DNA of 64,000 bases, taken from Phycomyces blakesleeanus NRRL 1555(-). Its lineage: Eukaryota > Mucoromycota > Mucoromycetes > Mucorales > Phycomycetaceae. The notes beneath the pieces were generated by a model. That model did not search any database. It saw only the letters and a list, made by a program, of their open reading frames with translations, and was not told the DNA's origin. The translations under genes were made by a program, and so were the position numbers. Shown here one piece after another: positions 10,684-20,210 of this stretch; position 1 is the first letter of the stretch; each line of letters begins with the position of its first letter. The stretch spans positions 620,001 through 684,000 of the forward strand of contig NW_017265157.1 of assembly GCF_001638985.1 (NCBI RefSeq), written 5' to 3'.

Positions 10684-12430
10684 ATTGCTTGATAGATGTA
10701 AAAGAGAAGTGGAAGTAGGAGTAAAAATAGGAGGAATATGAAGAAGGAGAAGAATAAAAGGTTTTAATTGGTCTATATATATTATTGGATTGGACTAGAC
10801 TAGGATAATCTCCATTTGTTTGTTTGCTTATTTGTTTGTTTGTTTCTTCTACTATCAGAAGACAAGCTCAAATATTTAAAAGTTTTGAGCAATTCTTTTT
10901 ATTTATTTTTTTGAAGAAAGGCGGAAGTAGTATTTGTATTTGTAGTGTAATATAGTGAAGTGTAGTGTTGGCAAGGAGTAGATTTATTACACAATAAATA
11001 AATGGATATCCAATAGCTTGGTTTTCTCGAGTTATCTGAGGTGCTTATACTGTGACATAAACAGAAAAGGAGTGTCATTGTCATCACCATCAGCAACAGC
11101 ATTATTTTTATTATTGCTATAGTGTTTTTACTCGAGATTGAGACAAGCTAGGATTTTATCAAGACACTTTTTCGAGATAAATTTAGCCAAATCTATACTT
11201 CTTTTCTTAAGGTAAAACCACCTCACAAATTGAGACCACAAAGATTCTAAACGAAGCCACAAGACAAAAGCCAAAGACACCATATAACTCATATAACACT
11301 CAAAACAAAATCAAATTAATGTACTTTTATCTTTTGTTCTAATTGGAGGCTTTTAATAAGTCTGGGCCTATCGATAGTTCCATACAAACAAACAAATAAA
11401 AAGATTCTAAATGAAATTCGTACTTTTTTTCTTTTGCATTTTGCTGTCTTTAGTTATGAGCAAATATCATTGGTTAACCTGACATGCCTTGTGATCCTTG
11501 ACACATACTTTAATCTCTCGCTTTTCCACAACATCAAATACACCTCTTTTTTTTTTTACTTTTACTTTTATTATCATAACACACTTAGACCAAACAGTAT
11601 TTAGAGAGAGAAAAGTTTATGAAATTTTAAACAAGTTAAAGAAGAAATAGAAGCATAAAAAGGCAAACAATCGTGGGTGGTATATGCCTTTAGGTATTTA
11701 TGTGGAACTCTATGCATTTTATGTAATAGTCAGAATCAGGTGCAAGGACTGAAACCACGCTGAGAATAATACAAAAAAAAAAGACAATGAGGTTCAACAA
11801 GTAGAGAGCATATAAGCATGTCAGTCTAAAAGGGAATCCAATATGTCTCAAACTCAAGTTCAAACACTGTAATTGATTAAAGAGTAGATATCTATCGATA
11901 ATGAAGTAGAAGACTCAATAAATCAATTAATAGTTTTATAGTAGCGTTTGATTCCCTAGCTAGCTAGTTAGCTATATATATATTTATTTTATTTGCTTGA
12001 ATCCACAAGACAAAATTGATCATCTTTGACTGTACTGGCGGCGACATTTTCGATATCTTTTTCTACATGATAAAGCGGAGATGAGCTGTGTATACTTTTC
12101 ACATCTTAAAACAAATCAGTCGCTGTACAATATTTTCAATCTTATCTTTAACAATAACGCCAAAAAAAAACAAACGATAGTAGCAGCAACAAGAAGAAAC
12201 TTCTTGTGATTACTTAAAACGGTTTAAATATTGAGGGATAAAAAATAAAATAAAGAAATTCATTTACCAATTTTTTTTTTCCTTTGTCCCTTTAAATTTC
12301 ATTTAACTTTTTTTTTTTTTTTTTTTTTTTTAGGTACAATTTTTTTTAAATTACCGACTTTTTTTTTAATCTTTCTCTCTTTGATTTCGTTTCATTTCAT
12401 TAATTTTCTTCATTCTTACTAAGAGCGATC
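10684..12430. other. AT-rich spacer (promoters of flanking genes)
   Basis: It contains the upstream region of the RING-CH gene (minus strand) and of the glutaredoxin gene (plus strand). A pure T tract at about 12309-12331 lies about 100 bp before the glutaredoxin ATG. A short stretch at about 11990-12110 is open and less AT-rich on the minus strand, but I could not build a gene from it. Confidence 0.6.
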
Positions 12431-12566
12431 ATGGCAGCCATTAGTCAAACCATTATGCAGACTGTAAAGAAGGCCATTTCTGAGAATACGGTTATGGTAA
12501 GAGCTTTGTGGACAACAGTCTATTTGAAAGAAAGAAAGAAAAAACAGATTTGTAAGCATGTCTAAC

Positions 12567-12605
<39 letters not shown>

Positions 12606-12903
12606 GTAATATATTTGCGTGCATAAAACTGTACAGATCTTTAGCAAGAGCTATTGCCCTTATTGTACCCGTGCCAAGGATATATTTGATGATCTCGACG
12701 TTGACTACAAGGCACTCGAACTGAACGATCACCCTGAAGGACCTTCTATTCAACAAGCACTCCAAGAACTCACCAGTCAAAAGACGGTGCCTAACATTTT
12801 TGTGAACCAGAAACATATTGGTGGTTATGATGCATTGAAGTCTGCTTTGGACTCTGGAAAGCTCCAAACCATTTTGAAGAACTCTCCTTCTGCAAAATTG
12901 TAA
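12431..12903 (+). CDS. Dithiol glutaredoxin (Grx1-like)
   Basis: Two exons, 12431-12496 and 12637-12903, give 110 aa. The intron has a GTAAGA donor and a TACAG acceptor and contains CA and TA repeats. The thioredoxin fold carries the active site CPYC (C29-C32), then the cis-proline motif TVPNIFV and the glutathione-binding GGYDAL. Dithiol glutaredoxins reduce disulfides and glutathione-mixed disulfides with electrons from glutathione. There is no signal peptide, so it is probably cytosolic. Size is normal for the class. The first exon supplies the N-terminal helix, and the start is the only in-frame ATG before the donor. Confidence 0.93.
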
Positions 12904-13022
12904 TATCACAAATACCAATACATAATTAGAAATTGCTACGATCATTATAGATGTATAATCAAAACAGATTGACTTTGTTCCTCTTCCTTTATTTATTTAA
13001 TTATTTAATTATTTTTAATGAT
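12904..13022. other. Short convergent intergenic region
   Basis: About 120 bp separates the glutaredoxin stop from the end of the DUF2015 gene, which is transcribed toward it. The two 3' UTRs probably meet or overlap here. Confidence 0.6.
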
Positions 13023-13679
13023 TTATTGGGAAGAACCAAAAGAGACAAACTTGGGATCCAGTGGAAGTCCAGTATCAGGATCAATGCCCTTTTAAAAAGT
13101 AAACACACACATACAATATAAAGAATATGTTGATATTAATAATTTATAATAGCAAATAATGACAATAATCACTAAACACACACACACATACACACACACA
13201 TATTGGGGATTATCTTGTAAACTTACATTCTTACGCAAAAGACGTTTTTGGCGAATTAATCGTGCTTCATCAAAGGATACATTGTTCTTCTTCATAATCT
13301 TCAAGATCTCTTCCTTGTCTTTCAAACCAGCCCGGTTGTCGTTCTCTTCAAGGTTGGCTTCGAGATCGAATTGTGAGCTTGTGAGACCATCTTCAATGTC
13401 ATTTTCAAAGGATCCAATTGTAGTAGGTAGTAAATGGTATCCAAGTAGTCGATTTGTTTGATCAGCAAGTTTGTTTGCTGCGCTTTTGATGGGATTACGC
13501 AATGCCCATAGTACTGTGCAAAATTTAGAATGAGATTTATTCACATTAACATAGCATATTATATTTCTGCTCTGTGTATAAAGTGTAGAATGCAAACTAT
13601 AAAGTTGGGCTATTTGTTTGTAGTATAAGTTTTACTTACAAATAATAATAAGTAAAAGTATAAGGATAATGACGAGCAT
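13023..13679 (-). CDS. DUF2015-family small membrane-anchored protein
   Basis: Three exons on the minus strand: 13679-13640, 13513-13227 and 13088-13023, together 130 aa. An N-terminal hydrophobic segment (residues 1-17, MLVIILILLL) suggests a single membrane anchor. The body matches the fungal DUF2015 pattern: FENDIEDGLTSSQFDL, then EEILKIMKKNNVSFDEARL, and a C-terminal GIDPDTGLPLDPKFVSF. The function of the family is not known to me. All splice sites are canonical (GTAAGT donors; CAG and AAG acceptors). It is divergent from the BSD gene, with about 580 bp between starts, and convergent with the glutaredoxin gene. Confidence 0.85.
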
Positions 13680-14261
13680 GTTAAAGAGATTAAGATGCCA
13701 AGCTATTCAATAACGGCAGAGAGAAAGATATACACCTCTCTGACTTCTTTACACAAGCCACGTGGTTATTCCGAGTGTGCCAAACTTGGGCTGTGTTGTT
13801 GCATGTTGATTGTTGCTTTTTTGTCTTGGCAAAAACAATAATATTATTTAACGATAGCCATATATTTGCTACTGCTTATTTGGTTGTCGGCTTGTATTTT
13901 TGTTTTTTTTTTTGTTTTCTTGTTTGAAGGGGTTTATCTTGATTGATTGCAGGCCCACACACTAGACTACCTCTTTGATATTTTTCTCTTTTTTTTTTAA
14001 AAAAAATAATAATAATAATAATTGTATATATACATATAATATTGTATTATATTTTTATTGCATTGTTCATCAGTGTGCCTCTGCATTTCCATATTTGATG
14101 TCATCATTTAAGCGCCTACTATTGGAAGATCTTTTTGGTTTCCACAATTATGAATCAATTTCGGTACTCGAGCAACACAAAATGAAAATGGAAAAGAAAA
14201 GAAAAGAAAACCCCTCATCTCTTTCTCTTTCACTCATTCTACCTCTCTGTTCTAATTCAAA
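13680..14261. other. Divergent promoter region
   Basis: About 580 bp between the starts of the DUF2015 gene (minus) and the BSD gene (plus). It contains poly(T) and AAT repeats around 13980-14025. I see no coding sequence. Confidence 0.6.
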
Positions 14262-15569
14262 ATGTCTCAAGGTAATAAAATCCTGAATTTTATTGCATTC
14301 TAGTCTACCTTGCTTCAATAACTACCATAATAGCCATGACAGTAATAACACCTTGTTTATTTTATTTTAATTTGTGTCAATTTTTTTTTATTAAGAATCC
14401 AATACACGTCTCTTTTCTGGTGTCGCTTCTAGTTTCAGTGCGTTCTCTCAAACCTTTCAAAAGCAAACCTCCCAGGCATTTCCTGGAACTCTGAAACGAT
14501 TCACTGATTTTACCCAGACGGTTCAGCAGCACGCACGCGAACTTCCTTCAAAGATTATTCAGTTACCAGATGCACTAGAGTCAGAGCGGGATGCTTTTAT
14601 CAAAAACAAGACATTTGACCGACAGACAACCCACAAGACTGGTAAAGTGACTTTGTGTAGATCATATGCTTTTTGAGGGATAGAGAGATGAAATAAATAA
14701 ACAAATAAAAGGGCACTTTTTTTTCCTTTAAATAAAACATAATAAATAATTAATCAATCAATCAATCAATTTATATACATATTTTAGAACCAGTAACCCC
14801 GTGGGAAGGTTATGGTGTCTATGAAGAAGAAATGAAGAAGCATATCATTGCACTTTCTGCTGACCAACGAAACTTTTTGCTTGCTCCTCCAGAAGGTACC
14901 AGCTTTCAATTTGACATGGCAGCCTATCGCCAAAGTGCAGTTGCAGCTCTCAAGAATGACCCAGGACTAGAGAAAATGCGATTCCTCTTGGTACCTCAAC
15001 AGTAAGTTGATCTTTTTTTGAAGTATAAATTAATCAATCAATTAATTGTCTGATTGTTTGATTGTGGTGCCCTTTTTCTTATTATTATTATTTATGTAGG
15101 ATATCTGAACCAATGTTCTGGAAAAACTATTTTTATCGTGTCACCTTGGTAAAGCAAACAGTGCTAGATACACCACTGGAAACCAAGACAGCTTCCAAAA
15201 TAGATGACGATGTATTGTTTGATTTCGCTGGAACAGACGAAGAAGACGATCATGAACCAATTGAGAAGAAACAGACGAAAGGTAGGAAATATAATATTTG
15301 ATAATCAAGACCAAGTCCCTCTACCTGTATCAATATCAATATCACTATCAGCAAAAAAAATTGATCTAGTGAATTTAACTTCTTTGTTTATTTGATTTTA
15401 TATCATAGATAATAAGGTGTCAAAGGCTGAAGTGAAGATTGATGAAATTAGTCCAAATGTCGACGTAGCTGCCACCAATGCGAAGGTCATTGAAACCAAA
15501 AAAGAAGAATTCGGTGAAATGGAAGAATGGGAGAGAGAGCTGAGAATGGCAGCAGGTGAAATGCCATAG
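14262..15569 (+). CDS. BSD-domain protein (SYAP1/Dos2-like)
   Basis: Five exons: 14262-14271, 14396-14641, 14788-15001, 15100-15281 and 15409-15569, joined to 270 aa. The first exon is only 10 nt (Met-Ser-Gln plus one base). A conserved TPWEGYG motif (about 89-95) precedes the BSD domain at about 124-172, which ends with the diagnostic Phe-Trp pair (EPMFWKNYFYRV). The N-terminal part is amphipathic (SGVASSFSAFSQTFQ), as in SYAP1/BSDC1-type proteins. The C-terminus is acidic, then Glu-rich (EEWERELRMAA). BSD domains occur in TFIIH p62 and in SYAP-type signalling proteins. The overall layout favours the second group. The exact role is not established from sequence. Confidence 0.85.
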
Positions 15570-15772
15570 ATACCCAACCCATACATATATACAAACTCAC
15601 ACTTACATACAAAAATATTTATTCCACACTTTCCCCTATTAACATACCATCATTTGTACACACCATTATATATTGTCTCCAATCAATATTCATTTTATTC
15701 CTTTTTTTTTCTCAAAAATATTTGCTTTAACAAAATTCTTATTAAAGAAAAAGAAATATATATATATATATA

Positions 15773-17117
15773 TTAGCACACATCGTATTCCCTAACATAA
15801 TAATTTACGGCAGCCTGTTCAGCAATCTGAAGCAATTTTCTCTTATTGTCGACAGCTTCCGCATTACTAACAATCTCTTCTGCCACAAGCTTGTTGAGTG
15901 CTTGTCTTGCATCATCGTTGGTGATTGATTCATTGTTTTGTTTTTGAAGTTCAACATAATCTTTAATTGCCTAATAGTAAACATATATACATGCATTAAA
16001 GCGATTAGTAAAGTATAATAGATATATATATTGATTAACTATCTGATTGACTAATTGGCATTTGTATGTGTGTTTTATATAAAAAAAAAGAGAGAGAGAT
16101 AATTTACCTTAAAAGCAATTGCACCGGCTATTTGTTCCATAGTCATGTCTGTACGATGCTCACGGTAGAATGAGCGGTAAAATCCAAACAATTCTTCTGG
16201 GCGAGGGAAGCTATTAGTGTGCAATACTTTGTAGGATAAACCAAAAAAAAAGAGGGAGTGTTGGGGGTTATAATGCAATTGAAGTCTGTAAGACAGAGTA
16301 ATTCTTACAAGGAGAGGGTCTTAGTAAAGCCAATTCCTCTTTGGATTTTGGGGTTTCAAAGGGTTCAATCAGCCATCTCTGAGTAGGGATAGTGGTATCT
16401 TTTTCATTTAGATATATTCCACTGGTTTCTTTATAGTCTCCACCCTTATTAATAAAAGTTGACAAATATTCATATTAATATATTTGTATACCCAAGAGTA
16501 CCATTTAGAATATATTCAATTTCTTTGTTTTGTATAGACTAAAATCATACCTTGATATCCAATACAAGATGAGGGGCAGCAGTTGGAAATATGAATCCGT
16601 CATCATAGGACCAACGTTGGTTTTGTGCCAATCCAGGCTTACGAGAGTATTGAATCACTAGCTTGTCTTTCTTGAGTTCACCTAATCATATATACAATAT
16701 ATATAATAGTTAATTAATCGAAACAAAAAAAAACAACTCTCTAAAATATTCAACCTCTTTTTCTCTCTTTTTTTTTCAAAATAAATCAATTCTATTGGGG
16801 GATTTTTCCCTTACCTCCACGAATATCCAAGACTAACAACAGATGAGATCTATAGGTATCAAAGCACAATTCCATTTTGTTTTTTTTGTTTTGTTTTGCT
16901 TTGAAAATATTCAACATCTCTTACCAAGACCTGACTTTTTATTGATGATAAAGCCATCTTCATGCATCCAAAGCTACAATAATTTTCAATACATTATATT
17001 CTCTTTCTTTGTCCAACAAATATACACAGGCAAACTGCGTGATTTCATCTTAAGAGTCTTACTTGGTTGATACTGTCGACTAGTTTCTATAGGCGCTTGT
17101 TGAGGTTAATAATATGC

Positions 17118-17153
<36 letters not shown>

Positions 17154-17395
17154 TCATAATTTGGGTTTGCTTTACCTGAGGCCAGATAATAATTGTTGCA
17201 TCATTCTACTCGATTTTTTTTGTTAGCTTTGTTATTGCTTTTCTTTTTCTTTTGTTCTCTGTCAAGATGGTCTCTCCCAACATTCTTTCTTACTGTCATG
17301 CTTCCACCATTAACATCTACGGCCATTGGCTGGGCTTTGCAGCGAATAAAAAAGAATCCGCTGGGGAATTTGTTGACAGGTGGACTCAAGCTCAT
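15773..17395 (-). CDS. Ricin-type beta-trefoil (lectin-like) protein with helical tail
   Basis: Nine exons on the minus strand: 17395-17294, 17205-17176, 17086-17063, 16973-16925, 16832-16815, 16681-16551, 16444-16309, 16226-16108 and 15970-15773, giving 268 aa. Frame holds across all junctions with GTAAG/GTAAA/GTATG donors. The first 150 residues show repeated beta-trefoil features: IIIWPQ, LWMHEDGFIINKKSGLVLDI, QRWSYDDGFIF, LVLDIKGG and TQRWLIEP. Ricin-B folds usually bind sugars, so a carbohydrate ligand is possible. The last 100 residues are charged and helical (RPEELFGFYRSFYREHR) and unfamiliar to me. There is no signal peptide, so it is probably intracellular. Exon 5 is 18 nt, exon 3 is 24 nt and exon 2 is 30 nt. 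Confidence 0.85.
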
Positions 17396-18398
17396 GATTT
17401 ATTTCAAAAACTAATGATAATGATTCCTTTTGAAATGCTTTCTTGGAAGAGCTCGATTAAAGAAAATAAAATAAAATAAAATAAAATAAAAAGGTGTGAC
17501 AGTAACAAGCACAAGATTTGTTTCAACAATTGAACATCATATATATATATATATCTACTATATATATATTTGCTGTCCCGATTTTCTACTTTTGCTGCTC
17601 TCCGCCTAATTCTCATATATATATATATGTATTTAAATATTCAATGACATAACTTTCAAGGTTCCATAACTGCGACTAAGAGTGATATTAATACCACTGC
17701 TATTTATTGTTCTATCTTTTGTAGTATTTGATATAGTAGCCAGATTCCAAGGTTATCATTAGAAAAAAAAAAGGGTGGAAATATGAACTTTTTGTAAAGT
17801 ACATAAAATGGCTCTTGTCATTTTTTTTTTCATTTTAAGTATGGTACCACAACTTTCATCCGTTTTTCCTTGTGTCTGGTAAAGAAAAATATGAATAATT
17901 AAATTGATCAAACTCAATTGACCATTTTAGTATCATTAGTCTAGGATCCTGTAAGAGACTTTAAGCCGGCTATTATATAGTGGAATGGTTAAAAGCTAAA
18001 AAAACAAATAAAAAAACAAGTAAGTGAATATCTATATGTACGCATATGTGTTTGCATAAAGACTTCTTTAGGGTAAAGAATCCAGTCTCTTTCCAACAGT
18101 ATCTATATTTATTTAGGCATCTTTGTAATTTCAATCGTTATTCCCAATTTTGTACCACATGGGTCAAAAGATATTTTTTATCATTTGTTTGAGGGTGTGT
18201 TGGTGTCTGGTGTCCTTATGATATAATAAGGTCACCATGATGTGCTGAAAGGAAGGAAGAAATATAAAGTAATCCAATTGCTTAATGGGAACAAATACTG
18301 GCTATGGATTTTCCACATAGGTTAGACCACCAATAAGAGAAGGAAGATTGATTTTCTTTTATAAAATCAGAATACACAATAATGCAAATTCAATATTA
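17396..18398. other. AT-rich spacer
   Basis: Upstream region of the beta-trefoil gene, with TA repeats (about 17540-17570 and 17614-17630) and a TAAAA-type tract (about 17464-17490). I see no gene. Confidence 0.6.
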
Positions 18399-18888
18399 GG
18401 GGGTTTCACCAGCTTTGAATGTTGACTGTTGGATATAGCGGTAGTTTAATTCGAAAAATTATTGGCTGTAACGAATCTTCAAAAAATGAAAAACGAGCAT
18501 CCAAGCATCTAAAAAAATAGTTCGATACTCTAGATGTCGTGACTTTGCCGAAATTTTGTAAATTTTGTACTTTATGTACGATTGATGGCGAAGTTCATAT
18601 AGAAGCAAAGTCAAAAATAAAACATAATTAATCTATATAAAAGTAGTTATCTTGATACCAAATTATAGAAGTCTAACTTACTTGTGAGGAATTTGGGCAT
18701 AGGCGCTATATTTATGGGTACTCTAATCAAGCATATTGTACATATGAATTTTGACGTATATGAGAAAACATATCAACCAAGGGTCATTAGGGGGTTTCAC
18801 CAGTCTTTTTTCGATACTTATTATTATTGGCTGGTGCTTAAACTACCGCTATATCCAACAGTCAACATCCAAAGCTGGTGAAACCCCC
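18399..18888. mobile_element. MITE-like element with 51-bp terminal inverted repeats
   Basis: Positions 18399-18449 and 18838-18888 are reverse complements with one mismatch in 51. Both ends start with GGGGGTTTCACCAGCTTT, and TATTA flanks both sides (18394-18398 and 18889-18893), consistent with a 5-bp target-site duplication. The interior has no usable coding frame, so the element is non-autonomous. A third copy of the tip (GGGGGTTTCACCAG) at 18790-18803 faces the right end, so 18790-18888 alone forms a 99-bp foldback with 14-bp arms and a CATTA/TATTA flank. Family unknown. Confidence 0.85.
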
Positions 18889-18893
18889 TATTA

Positions 18894-19849
18894 TAGTCTT
18901 TGTACACAACAGCAAAAAAAAACAAATGTTCCAATATTCTGGTTTCTGCTTTAACCAGGAAATTTTGCATGTTTGAACAAAGTAGAAACAAGCAAAAAAA
19001 AGGCCTTGTACCTATACGAGAGCTACAGGTTGCGCAGCAATTCTTTGTCACCTTTACTTTCTTGAAATGACTGTATATATTGGGATGATTATGTAGGGTA
19101 AATGCCCAACTCAATGACAAGATAGTGAATACGGGTAATAAAAAGACAATTTTATTAAAGAGCAATTAAATAAATAAATAAAAAAAGAAAGAAAGCTATT
19201 TAAACTACCTTGGGTCATTTCTACAGCTATGTAGCTAATACTAAGCTTGCTGTAATGAGCGATACAAGAAACAACAGTGAATAAGATCAGTCGTGTAAGT
19301 TCACCATTGATATCGGTTGATCCGACAATGAAGTCGTGTCCACCTGGCATGAACTTGTCATTTTAATTTTACTAGGGGAGTTCAACCGTCTCTTATAGCT
19401 TTTAATTAATCGTGAGAATGTCCTGAGTTTAAATTCACGTAAATGATTGGCTCAAAATAATTTATGGCCATTAAAAAAAAGTCTTTGAAGAAAATCTTAA
19501 AACAGCCTTTAAAGCTTAAATAGAACTTTGATGCAATCAATGTTTCTTTGTTGTTATTAATTATTACTAGCCAATTAGTACCTTTTAGAAGAATCTCGTT
19601 TTCATTTTTGTTTGTCCAAAAAAAAAACATCGTCTCAATCTCAAGTAGACTGTAATAAATTTGAAGACCCAAAAAGGTGTATTTTAATTTAATTATTTTA
19701 TTTTATTCCTGACATAAATATGAATAAAAAGTGATGATTTAACTGGACATTATTGGTGCATAAAACCAAAGCCAAAACATTCGTCACACCACTTTTTTCT
19801 TATAGTGTATTTTTCTTATAATCAGGAAGAATTATTGGACTCCGATATT
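18894..19849. other. AT-rich spacer between MITE and inverted repeat
   Basis: No supported gene. Several short minus-strand frames (up to 113 codons at 18824-19165) lack any recognisable domain. The first overlaps the MITE end. Confidence 0.55.
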
Positions 19850-19993
19850 TTTTTCAAAAGGCAAAAACTTTGTCGGAAATGTCAATACAAAAAAACCGTC
19901 GCTCATGGACACGGAGAAAGTGTTTATGAAAAGAACTGTGCGAGCAGCTTGTTTGTAGTGACATTTCCGACAAAGTTTTTGACTTTTGAAAAA
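19850..19993. repeat. Near-perfect 35-bp inverted repeat upstream of the transposase
   Basis: Arms 19850-19884 and 19959-19993 pair with one mismatch in 35 and enclose a 74-nt loop. The core is ACTTTGTCGGAAATGTCA. It ends about 217 bp before the transposase ATG. Looser copies of the core (CGGACATTT and GCTGCGGACATGTG contexts) occur on the far side of the gene at about 22430-22450 and 22595-22625. It may therefore be subterminal binding sequence for the transposase, but the outer ends of the element were not found. Confidence 0.7.
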
Positions 19994-20210
19994 GTGCGGT
20001 GTTCCAATTTAATAGCAGGGGAAGAGAAATATTGAGACTTGAATCCACACCTCTGATGGCATCTCAAGGCAGATGTAGAGAATTATATATCCTAAATTAG
20101 TAATTACGTGTAACATGCGGAGTATAAACCACGTTTTTGGATGTGACAGCTGTCTATCAAGACTGCCCTGAAAACACTTCTTTTACTTTTACCAAAACAA
20201 ATTCTTAAAA

